From the NCBI RefSeq assembly GCF_905475345.1, contig NC_066608.1, positions 3,341,501 through 3,405,500 of the forward strand: DNA of 64,000 nucleotides. The letters run 5' to 3'. The notes beneath the pieces were generated by a model, which worked only from the letters and a program-made list of their open reading frames with translations, was not told the origin of the DNA and searched no databases. Within the stretch, counting starts at the first letter, position 1. Each line of letters begins with the position of its first letter. The stretch is from Vespula vulgaris. Its lineage: Eukaryota > Arthropoda > Insecta > Hymenoptera > Vespidae. Of the stretch, positions 41,401 to 54,697 are shown piece by piece. The position numbers were made by a program, and so were the translations under genes.

Positions 41401-43981
41401 TATATAGTAAGTTACCCGTTGAACGCACTTATGAATAATGGATTCGTCGGCATTACGTCATTACTTTCGTACCAGTAAAAAAAAAGAACCGTAAAATACG
41501 TTTTTACAATACCTTTGATAAAAGTAAATATTTATTATTATAAAATATTTTCTTTTTCTTTTTTTCCCGCTAAAATATATTACGCTTTATTACGCTTTTA
41601 TTGATTTGTTTGCTTAAAACATAGCGGCAATCCCATAAGTATAAAATTTAATTGTGACTAAATTTAATTCACAGGTCGTGTATTTACAACCGCACAGCAA
41701 ACTCGTTCTTAATGTTTATATCTAAGTTGCAACGATCATAGAAATCTTAATATGTACATTTGTATTTGAAATTTATTGCTGTCATAACCCTCGCTCGTCG
41801 ATGTATTTAAAAACAAGAGGCAGACTATTTCTTAATAAATAATAATTTGAAAAGATCATAGAGATTTTAATTATTTTATTCGCACTATTATTGACATAAT
41901 TTACGTGATGTGCGTGCGTACGCGTATTAAAAAAAAAAAAAAAAGAAAAAAGAAAACAAAAAGAAAGAAAAGAAAACAAACTCTTTTGAATAATTAGATA
42001 TTGCTACGATCATATAGGTCATTAATACCTTCGTATTCGAAATTTATTGCTGCCGAAAACCATGCTGCCAATGTTGCAAACCAAGTTTTGAGCATTCAGA
42101 TTCAACATCTGTCCAATGACCGATACGAAGAAGCTGTCGCCGGACGGACGTCAGGTCATCGTTCGACCCTCGACATATTATCGCACCAAAGAGAAATCAT
42201 ATGTTAAATCTCGCGACACGACATTATCTAATAATTCACAATAAAACTCCACAGGAGAACAGGATAACACTGTTGTAACTATCGTTCGACGATCGCGATA
42301 GATTTATATTTTATCGTTGAAAGGAGACGATGAAAAGCACTTTTCTCTTTCACGATATAATACGACGCATGTGTGAGAATAACATGTTTTTGACAGCTGT
42401 CAAAAAGAGCTTATTGAATAGCTAAAAAAAAAAAAAATAAGGAAAAAGAAAGGTGACGAGAGAAAGACAGTGTTCTATGGCAAACGCTGTCAACGATATG
42501 ACTCGGAGCACGGCTCGTGAAAGACTGGTGGGAGGATGATGGAGGGGCGACGTCGAACCGAGGAAGATAAATAAAAGGGTGGGAGTATGCTGCATGGTGG
42601 GGGAAGCATGTATATGAGTGTGCGCGAAGCAGACATCCGTAAAGAACGTAAACAGCGATAGCACGACGTTTCTCTTTCTTCCTCTTTTCTCTCTCTTTCT
42701 CTGTCTCTTTCTCTCTGTCTTTCTCTTACTCTCTACTTTTCATTCTAAAATGTATAAGTTGATGAATAATGAGTACTAATTTATTTCGACATTGTGTGAC
42801 AATTTGTAAATAAATGATTAGGCGAAATATTCGATAAATTGAAAACAAAAACAAAAGGAAGATACATCGTCTAGTTTATCTTTTGTACAATTATTTCGTG
42901 TTTATATATATCGTTATATTAGTGATCATTTTTTATTAATAATTTTATTTATGTTGTGGTAATGATATCAAAATTTATGGAGATATGTAGTTTTTGAATT
43001 AAAAATTTAAATATTACGATTTGTGTGCAATTTTTAATATAATTTATTATTGTTCTGTAAAATTTCTTATGTTAATTTATAATAACGCGAATAATGCGCA
43101 CAGATATTGAAGATACTAAGGCGTAAAAAATTATTCTTAAATTTAATTCGTAAATAATTATTCTTAATTTATAAATAATTCTTAAATATTAGTTTTTTAC
43201 TCAAAATGAAACGTGTTTAAATTCAACTATACAAATATTTTCAATCTTGATTAATTTTTAAATTATAAATAATACATCATCAAAAAAATAAAAATTAATT
43301 GATTTAATTAAACGAAATAATTTAAAATAATAATAACATAATATTACTTAAACATTACAAATATATTTAAAAGCTTCATATAATTTGTTTCAATTACAAA
43401 ATAATATCAATGAAATCATTGACAACGATTTCCAGCTCTTTTTATAAATAAAGCTTATATCAAATACAGATAAAAAAATCTAATTGTAATAAAGTTCAAG
43501 TCTAAAACAGATTATAAACTTACTTCATATTTATAACAAAAGTAGAAATTTTCATCGCGTTAATTTGCAAAAAAAAAAGAAAAAAAACAGAAACATGTAA
43601 ATTACTACGGTAATAAATAAAGTACCATAGTTTAATTAAAATTACCAAGGAATAGTTTTTAAAAGGAAGTACGATTTCGCGCGATCGTTGGTGGGCGAGA
43701 ATTGCCGAGGGCTGATCGAGAAACGATCAGGGAGGCCGGAGAGACTCGATGCGTCTTCCTATCTCATCCAGTGATCTGGATCAACGAGTGGGTAGAACGC
43801 TCGAGCTAGTACGCTTTAACGTTGTTGACAGGTCTCCAACGAGCGAGTTGCTACCGGTGGCACACGGTAGATCGACGATCGAAGTTTGATTCGTCTTTTC
43901 TCGAAAACCGGTTCGATTTCATCCCTATCGGCTTTCTGACTAAATACCCAAGGAGATTTAACTGGCACGTTCCTCCGTTTT

Positions 43982-44012
<31 letters not shown>

Positions 44013-44416
44013 ATTTATCTATCTATCTTTATCTCTATCTTTATCTCTGTCTCTTTCTGTCTCTTTCTTTCTCTTTCTTTTATATTTTTTCTTGCTTTCT
44101 TTCTTTCTGTCGTTGGAACGTCGAAAGATATAATTTCGATAATTACAGCACGGCACTGGTCGAACGGCTTGAAATACTTCCTCGTTGTTGTTTTTAACTG
44201 GTCAACGACGCCGAACGTCGACTTGTATTTCTTTAAATTATTACATTTTGCAACTCGAAAAGTCGCGCATCGAAACTTGTGACATCCTCAACTCATAACT
44301 TGTTTCATTGCCGGAACGATGGTATCGAATGTTTAACCTTTCGATACTATAATTACTTTCTTTAGTTTGTTCTTAATCAATCTTCGATCTCATTTTTTTC
44401 TTACTTTCGATATCTC

Positions 44417-44478
<62 letters not shown>

Positions 44479-46149
44479 GTATATATATATATATATTATA
44501 TATTACACATATATATACACACACATATAATTTTTTAAAAGAACATTTTTTAAATAAAAATTGTATATCTATATAATATCTAAAAATTGTCTAATAAATA
44601 ACTATTTTATACTAACTATGCTATATCTTTTTCTATAGGATATTAAAAATTTACAATATATAATTGGAATTAGCCGACAAATAATCTTCAATTTATAATA
44701 TTCTTGTATCGATAAGATTTAATAATAAAACATTCAAAGAATTATTGACGATGATTAAAATGGATTAAAGAATTCAAGAATCCGTATCGGAAGAGGAACT
44801 TATCGAGAGAAATTTATCGATAAAACGATAAATGATATTAATGACCGTTACATAGTCTTTTTCGTCGTACTAGACGAATCGAATACGGTTGAAGGTAAAG
44901 ACATCGAACGTTCGGCTACGCTCGGACGCCGACGTCGATTTTTTCTGAGTTTCCTCGATCCATGGAGGTCCGGTCCTCCTTTTTCGCATTCCCCTGTAAT
45001 AACAGGTCTGTGCGAGGATCGACCGGACCAGCTCTTCTGTCCCGAGACAGAAAACCAGCACAGCCTCCGGCGATTGTCGTAGGTAAGGGAGTTTGACGTA
45101 CACATTGACGTCGACTTGCCTTATCTTTCCTTTTCTCTTCTTACTCCGTTTTCTCTCTCTCCTTTTTTTTTGGTCATTGTTTTTTTTTCCTTTGAAAACA
45201 ACTTACGAATAATATGGTCGGTAGGTCGAAATTCGACTACTTTTTCTCGAAATAAGATCGACACGTTAATCCCGACTATTTCTTTCCTTTTCTTATTCTT
45301 TCTCCTTTCTCTTTCTCTTTCTTCGAAAAAGAGTGATAAATAATATGATTGATAGGTTGAAATTCAACTTTTTTTTCTTTCTCTTTCTTTGAGAAAGATT
45401 TACGAATAATATGATCGAAATGTCAAAATTTGACTATTAACTTTTCAATACAAGATCGACATATTAGTTCCGATTGGTTTTCTTTTATTTGTATATTTTT
45501 ATGTATGATACAATCGATAGATCGGAAGGTTTCACAAACATGCTCTAAAATTTGAAGGTCACATTCATTATAGATATGCGACAAACTGCTCGAATAATAA
45601 ACAATGTTTGAATTTTTTGTAGAAAAAAAGGAAATATTAAAAATACATCGTGGTTTATTTAAACATTGTATAAAAATTCTTACATCACGTTGCTTTATCG
45701 AATGAAATTCATAATATTTACTTATTTATAATATTCCTTATCTCTGAAAGATTTCTGTGAAGACAGTTGATTTTATCGAACGATCATCAGAGACAATAGA
45801 AATCTTTCTTTCGTCTTAAGACGAAAGAAACATATTTTTCGCAGAACAAAATCGACACGTTGGTTTTGTCTGTTATCGGAAGCAAAGAATCAACGTTGTG
45901 ATTCTTTGACGATCGTAAGCGCCCTCGTTACGTCGAGAATGCTAAAGCGCAAACGTTATTCTTACGGAACGACGAGCCTGAGTTTAAAAGGTACGGTTCG
46001 GTGCCTTCCGCGAGCGACGTTCGCGAAATCGCCGTTGGTGTTTACGAAGAGAAGGATTCGTTCGTCACTTCTTCGAGGTAGAGACTTCTATTCTTACTTT
46101 TCGCCAGCGTGATTCGACAAAATACAGAGACGGAAGAAACAGAAAGAAG

Positions 46150-46190
<41 letters not shown>

Positions 46191-49100
46191 AGAGTGAGAG
46201 AAAGAGAGAAAGAAGGAAAAAAAAGAGAGAAGAGAGAGAGACCGAGCGTTTCGAATCGTTTCTGGCGACTTTCCAAAAGCAAGACTTGCACTTTTCGCAC
46301 TGCCCACGTGAGAGGAGCAACATGTTTAATAATCATCAAAGTAATTTCAGCACGAGTGGATTAATAAGTTGACGACGAAGTATGTAGATGTTGAACGAAA
46401 CATATAACACATTCCGTTTTGGTTCTTATTTATATTCATGTTCTTTTCACTCGACAAATTAATCTCGATCGATCATCTCCCGTTCGGTTTTTAATTTATT
46501 TTGGAGAAAAGAGAAAACTCGGTTAATTATACAAAAGAACGCCGATCGATTATTTCGCGATTCAATTTACAACGATTGCGAAATATCTCATAGTGATAAT
46601 TCGGACGGTAATTTTTAAGAGAAATACTTACGACGAACGATTTATAATCCATTTTAGAAATAACTAAAGTAAGTACGTTCAAGTGTTACGATCGAGCGAT
46701 CGTAAAACTTGGTTCGTTAGTTACACGTAAACTTTGTTTCGTTCATGAGCAATGACAAAATCTGAATTACTTGGTTTATCTCTGTCGTGCACGCTGCTGC
46801 TGCTATCGTTGTGCTTCCGTAAAATAAGAGAGAAGGAAAAGCGTGGAGAAAGAAAGAAACAAAGAAAAAAAAAGAAAAATAAAGAAAGAAAAAAAAGCAC
46901 ACTCACTGTAGAAAGTGCGTTTAAACTTCGCTCTCGTTCCTGCGAGCGAAATGGAAGATAGATTGCGAAAAGGAGGGCAACGGTACCTCTTCGCAGATAT
47001 TTTTCTTATCGTAATAGTTCGAAGGCGTTGTCCGCTGAGGAGAGCCGGGAAAGTTTGTGCCTCGAATTAACCACAAATGGGCACGCGAAAGAAGCCATAC
47101 TTTGCGTTTCACGAACCAACGAATCCTTTCTGTATCTTCTTTACGATCGTCTATCACCGAGATTAATGCGTGTAATATATTTCGATCTTGATTTTCGATT
47201 AAATTGTACACATTTTTTTCATTAATCTTGAATCTATCAAAATAATCCGTTAGCTACGTTAAGATTTATCTATGCATAAAAATGATCGGCGAATATGCGA
47301 ACATGATATTTCGATTAAATCGAAGAAATTTTTTAATTGACCTTGAATCTTTCAAAATAATGGCTCAATGGCAAGATTCATTTATGAAAGTTATCATTGA
47401 ATATGCGAATTTTGTTTTAAAAATGCTGATTAACATTTGTACTTAATTATGGTATAATAATCATAAATTCTCGTCGAATTCGACTAATTATAAAGGATTC
47501 TCGATAATGAGCAGCACTTAGATTAATTTATCTGAAATTTAAGTGATCATAAAAAGAGATTTTTGTGTCGTACTTTGATAAATTTACTTTCTTATTTTTG
47601 AATAAATAAAATATACAAGATTTTGGAAAAATATTCTTAAAATGTAAAGATCGAAATATATTCATAATATATAAAGATCGAATCTATTCAATTTATTGAA
47701 ATGCATTTGATAATTAGTTATTTATAATTTATGTTATCTCTAAGAGATATTATGTATGTGGCTACAATGTGAACAATTTGATAATAGAGACAAGAGGTTG
47801 ATGAATCATTTGTAAATACGATTTTTTTCAAAATCATATTTTTCAACTTGGAGTGCACGATAATTTGAAAACTAACCAATCGATTAACTTTGTCTAAATC
47901 ACATTTAATTTCTTGTTATTTTTTCTAGATAAAAATTTTAACATTAAGTGCAATTTCATATCTGGGAAAATTGATAAGAAATTATATAAAATTATACCTA
48001 ATATTATCATTTTATTGTTTCTTTATAATCGATCTTTTTGACGAACAAATTTTATTATTTCTCTTTTATAATTTAATTATAAATTAGTTATAATTTTTCG
48101 TTATATATTTTAGTTATAATTTTCTAATGATTCTCTTTGAAAATACGTATTAAGTTGGTGAAAAAATAATTGCGATTTTTATTATTTTTATTTTGATACC
48201 GGTTTTTCTAGTCATCTTTTAACTAATTACGGTCATGCAATACACGATTGTAAAAGGTTTGAAATTAGTATTACTAATTTTTCTTTATATTATTGTTCTC
48301 ATTGTTTAGTATTATCGAATTTAATTATTTAAATTAATCATAGAAAATAAAAGTAAATTTACGCGATATTTTTTGTAAAAGTTTAACTTTTACAAAACTT
48401 CTGGGAACAGTATCACTGCAGTAAAACACTGGAGAAATTGCTGAAAATATAACTCATGCTTTTGGCCAACAGACAATTACCGAACATATAGAACTCAACA
48501 TTGGGTACAAAAATTTCGTGATGGTAACGAAAGCCTTGAAGATGAGAAGGGTCGTCGACGTCATTCAGCTATTGACTGAATATAATAATTTAAGGGCCAT
48601 TATTGAAACGAACCCGCGTAAAATAACTTAAGGGGTTACAAAACAACTCAATGTTGATTATTCAACAGTTGTTCGACGTATAAATTATATATCTGTAAAT
48701 TCGATATCTAAAAAGGTCAATTATCTTTTCACCAACCTAATATATTTTACATGTAAATTAATCAACCAGTTTTGACTTTTGCTTTTAGAATGACTCTGAC
48801 TTATGCTGCATTGCATATCAACGAGCGATTTAGGAATTAATTTACATAATTATATATTTTGAGATAGGCCACGAATGAAATTAAACAAAACAAAAAAGAT
48901 ACAAATGCATAGTCTTTAAAAATACTTTTTTATGTACCATCAAATTTTACTTCGATATTGTTAATAATTTTGTTAGAATGTAGTATTAAATTCATAATGG
49001 TCACCTTTTCTTTCCAGATGTTACATGAGAATGTCTTTCATAAAAGAAACAAACTGTGTTAGTCATCGAAGTTTCTTTTGTAATACATCGATCAGATGAC

Positions 49101-49846
49101 ACGTAATATAACAAATTGTTGATTTAATAAAATTATTTCGAATTATAATTAGTTCATTAGGAAAGAAACAAACGATGCTTTCTGATTATCATTAATTTCA
49201 ATTATTTTAAATTATATAATCATTAAAAAAATAGAGAGAAAATCGTAGGAGTAATCATCAATTCCAAATATAAATCATTCTGAATGCAGATCTACAAATC
49301 GAAATTGCAAATAATGGGATATATTGCACAAAAGTTTATTCCGATATTATTAATAGTTTTCTTAGAATATATTCATGAAGGTTACCTTCCTTTATATATA
49401 CACATTATATAAGAATTTCTTCCATAAAGAAAAACAAATTGTGCTGGTCATCGAAGTTTTTCTTGTAATGCATCGATTAAATAACACGCAATATAAAAAA
49501 GTATTGATTCAATAAAACTTTTTCGAATTATGATTAGTCTATTACGATTTTTATTGATTATCGTTAATTTAAGTTAGATAATGACAGAAGGAAACAAATG
49601 AGAAAATTGTAAGGTTAACTATCAATTGCAAAAATAAATCATTGGGAACGCAGATCTAATCGATAATCCGGCATTGTAAATAATGGCGATTTTCCGTCGC
49701 TGATGTCATTGGTTATTCTGGCTTTCGATATGAAACCATTCGTAAATATAGCTATTTCGGTCAGCAAATATGACCCTGGAACATTCGACGAAGGCGTGTA
49801 TCTATACACATGTTAATCCATGGACTCGATATATTTATATATGTAT

Positions 49847-49895
<49 letters not shown>

Positions 49896-52800
49896 ATCAT
49901 CGATCAGTATGTTAAATTCAACATGCTAAAATCTCTCCAGAGAATTTCTAACGAAAGAAAAATAGAGAAAGAGGTGTGCAATAAAAATACATTTAGAAAA
50001 CGTACTCAAATCGATCTCAGAATTCAATCTCGTTCGCTAATTCGATATTTCTTTCTCTCTGAAAATGTCGTTCGCTCGTTGAATAAATTCGACGAGTTCC
50101 ACGAGTTTCCAGACGCTCGTAATTCCATTCTCCGGACGGCATTTGCCTCGTCGACAGTGTCGATTAGAGATCGAGATCTACCGTTCTCTTTATGGCACCG
50201 AACACGAGGCGGTTTATTAAGGAGGAATGTCTCGGCTTCTTTCTTTAACCGGTCATTAAGAAGGTCGAGGGAGAAAATAGTAGGCGTCGTCTTAGATTCT
50301 ATGTAAAACTGTCGTAACTTTAACAAGATTGGTATTAAGTGTTACGTTAATACTTATAAAAACTCATGGAGTATAATATATCTTATCGAATGATATCGAA
50401 GACAAACGATCTTTTACAAAAAGAGATGTGTGAAATGTCGACCGGGAATTATTTCTGGTACGCGTTCAAGAATCTCACTTTCTTTCCTCTCTCTTTCTTC
50501 CTTCTTTCTTTTCTTCCTTCCTTCCTTCCACTTTGTCTATGATTATTCTTAAGCTCGCGAATAAATTCCACGAAGATGGGAATGCGAGCGCGAGCAACGC
50601 TATATGCAACGCTATTTATAACTTCACTGTGCTCTCATCGCGCGGTCTGAGGTAACTCCTGAATAAAATCAGATCTGGATGGATAAACAATAACTTAATT
50701 GTGAATTGTAAATTATTATTTATAAGTACCGTGTTTCGATTCGAGTATTTCAAAAAATTGAATTTGGTTTAGAACAATATTTGATAAAAATGATAATCAT
50801 AAATAGACAGATATTACTTATTTAAAAGTAAAATCTAATTTATATAAATAATACTCAAATTCTATGTTCGAGTGAATAAAATCAAATCTATATAGATAAA
50901 TAATATTATCGAAGCAAAATACAAATAATACGATATGATATTATTTTGATAATAAAAAGATATTAAAAATGATTTTTTCGTTTAAACTTGGAATTATAAA
51001 AGACAATTTTCAATGCAGTCTCAATTTCGATTGTTTGACTCAGTTTAATCACCAGTCGTTATACATTCTTTTCGTAAAAGATTATCCATCGATGATGTCT
51101 TTTTAAAATAAGTAACAAAATTTTGATAACTCATAGTCTTTTGTGGAGATATAATAAAATGTCAAAAACGACGTATACTACATTAAACTGATACGTATGA
51201 ATCTAAATGACTTGTGACTGAAGTGACTGAAATAACAGAGATTGAACTAAAGCTGAACGAAAATGTGTGAATCGACCTTAATGTGTTACCTTCTTCTTGA
51301 GAAGGTGCCGAGGTAGATGCATCTGCCTGTCTTCTGCGGTTTACTGCGTCCGTAGGTAAGAGAACAAACCAAGGCTCTTCTTCCAGTAACGCAGGTGCAC
51401 CTACGGTGCTTCTTCCACCGGTCTGGATGTCAGCGACCTTTCAGTAATTTTCCAGCAATTTTACAGCAACAATATACTCAAAGCTGAGGCTACTATCTGA
51501 AGTTCCTTCGAAATTCCTTTCTCGCAAAAGGAATGATCGAATGAGGAAAAATTCTATCTCAAAGGTATAACTTGATTAATCTTTCATCGACGCTGAAAGA
51601 TCAGCTAAAATATTTTCTTATCCTTCTTCGTAGCTCGTTTCACATGACGTTTACGAGAAAAGGCGAGAAGACGTTTCGACGATCTCAAATGTTTATGACT
51701 CGGAATCGTCTGTCCGTCTGCTTCTAACGCTCGGCGCCCAGCCGAACTTAAATTTACGGGCACAGCCCAGCTGCTCCCAAGAACGAACGATCGTATGGTG
51801 TAAATATTATAATAACGAGCAGCCTTTGTGTCTTCTTACTCGCGGCAAGGAACTATATAGTAGAGAGACTTTCGCTTAGTCATATGAATAAAAACGTATG
51901 GCATGGGCCGAGAGATCGTTTCAAAAATTTCTGAACAATCTTTTTTTATTTTTCTTTTTTCTTTCTTTTCCTTCTCTTTAAAATAATCCTTCGCTATAAA
52001 TAAACGGCTCGATGTGTTTGATGCAGAAGAAAAAAAAGATAATAATAAAAATATAAAGAAAAAGAGAGAAGATAGAGATGAGATAGAACAAAACGTTCTG
52101 TCAAACTATTTCTTGACTCGGTTTATAACGGTAAATCGGTTGGTTAATAATACCAGACAATTTAAGCATTTATTCGTAAGACAATGTCACCAAGAAGATA
52201 TGTACTGTTCCTCGAGACGGTTCCGTGAGCTCGTGTCCGGTGTCGTCCGGTCTCGAGTCGCTGGCCATTCTTTTCTTCCTCCTCTTCCTCTCGTTCGTTC
52301 GCCTTCGTTCGTAGTCCTCGTCCTTCTCTTCCTATTCGCTGTCACATCTTCGACGTAACAGTCGTGCTTTCTTAAGTCTTTCCACGGTAGGAAAGTCATC
52401 TTCCTAAGTTCTAACCAGAACGATGCACGCTCGGACGATCCTCGAACTTTTACGTAATGGATTTTGTTTGAGAACGAACGAGAAGAACGATCTTTAGACT
52501 TTGGAGAAACCACCAAAACATTTTATTCCGCTCGGAATCGTTCATTATATTATTTCAAACTAATAAACCCCGAATTTATACCTCGTTGAACTTTCTCACT
52601 CGTAGTGTTCTGTTTTTTTTTTTTTATTTTATGTATTTCACTTTATAGTACGATCTATAATTCTTTTAATTAATCCTTTATGAAATAAGTTCTTACACTC
52701 ATTTTATTATTCGTCTTATTCGCGAAGCACGATGTGGCTTCTTAAAGATTAAAGATTAAAAATCACTGACAATTTGATTAATGATCGAAGTTGCCGCTTG

Positions 52801-54661
52801 AATATAATTTATTACTCAGCTTGTTTTTCTGCATTCGTGATCTTTCCCACTTGGAGACGTCCTTGTAATTGTATATACGAAACGATACTAGTTCGATCTC
52901 TCTTAAGAAACACTTGTCTCCGTGTGGAATTCTAATCAGCCGACAAACGTATTAGCGCTATCAATCGTAAACCCGCTTAGAATTAGTCACGATAGCATGC
53001 GATTGACCCTGTTTCTTAACGAGCCGCCAAACGAGTCTTGGAACGTACCTACGGAGGACGTTTACACCTTACGGAAGGTTGTTCAAAGAGAATGCACGCG
53101 TTTACATTTACTTGTTCGAGATTTTCACAGGTGAGATATAACGATCGATACAATATTTCCTTCTTTATTCCTTTCGCTAAATATTTTCTATCATATCCTA
53201 ACAGCTATAATCATCTATGTATGGAATGAGTTGAATTTCAAACCTTAATACCAAGTACCTCTATATCATGAACCTTAATATCTCTATAATACCATGTAAT
53301 TTCAAACACTCATATATTCTTGTAATATCTCCATTTTTTACATTTTATTTCTCCCACATAATTAGCAGTTAATTCGTGTCAGAAATAATCAATTTGTGTT
53401 TCATAAATATGAGTTATGCTCGATATAATAAACATAGTCTTTGACAAGTCGAAAGTTCCTAAGTGATTTTAAACATCAATTATCTTTTCCAGATCTTTTA
53501 TTCTAATTTCTTTTTCAGATTGTAAAACTACGAATCTGTGAACTTTGTTATAATCTCAAGAAGAAAAAATTTGTTGGCTCATCTATTTTTGATCTACTCT
53601 CTATAAGTTTCGCATTATATGATTTAATATATATAATTAAATGTTGGAACACGTTGAAGGTCAATTATGATCGATATTCAATTTTGTAAATAAATTTACT
53701 ACGATATTTACAAGATTTTTTGTAACATTAATTCGGAACAATAAACATTTTTAAAACGAATCTAATTTTTCAAAAAAGTTTAACATTCGAACGAAAATTG
53801 TATTTCAATTGTATTCTGTGAATAAATGTTTCTAAGACATATGCGCATAATTATAAAAATATATCAACTCGATAGAAAAATATTATTACAAGGATTAGTC
53901 ATTCTTCGCGATTATTTTCTAAACGACCGTGACATTCGCGGTTGAATCAGAGTGCTATCAATATGGCACGATTTATATCGTATCTTCTTCGTGTCGCGAG
54001 ATATAACTCGATACACAGAAGATATCGTTGTCTTCCTCGACTATATTCTTACTAGGTCGTCATCCGGAGCACGTGTTAAGCAATACCACGAGTAAGTAAG
54101 TACTTGTGTATTTATCATCCAGTCATATCAAGTTTTTTTATGCTAAGAACGAAAAAAGAAGAAAATACTATAACTGTTTACCTTCTCTTGAAAAAAGGAA
54201 AGATGATTAGATATTAATCTATGTTTCCATAATACAATGTTCTAGGAACAAGATCAAGGTATATGTATTATATAAATGAAAGAGGAAATCACAATCAGAA
54301 AACACACAAAGCTAATTTAGCTGACATTAATTTTCAATAAGCAACTAAAGAGGCTTTATAACGATATTCAAACATATAAAGTCGTGACTCACGAACATCC
54401 AATGATGTATTATAAAGCAAAACAAAGCATTCATTTTACTCTTCTTCATTTACTCTATTTGTTGTCTCTTCTCTCTCTCTCTCTCTCTCTCTATCTATGT
54501 ATCTATCTATTTATCTGTGTTTCTCTCTTTTTATCTCATTTTCACAAAAAACTTCCAATTGATTATCCATTCGAATTTCGAAGATAATTTTTGAGAAAAG
54601 AAAGATTGAGAGAAAGAGAGAGAGAGGGAAAAAGAGAGAGAGAGAGAGAGAGAGAGAAAGA

Positions 54662-54697
<36 letters not shown>

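Noticed and set aside
44848..45105. Two overlapping minus-strand frames (77 and 85 codons)
   Set aside because: Several frames on both strands are open in this GC-rich block, so openness is not evidence of coding. The hairpin was kept instead.
49770..50306. 178-codon plus-strand frame
   Set aside because: Begins across a TA microsatellite; the remainder lies in a CpG-rich block that is also open on the minus strand (50024-50326). No domain recognised.
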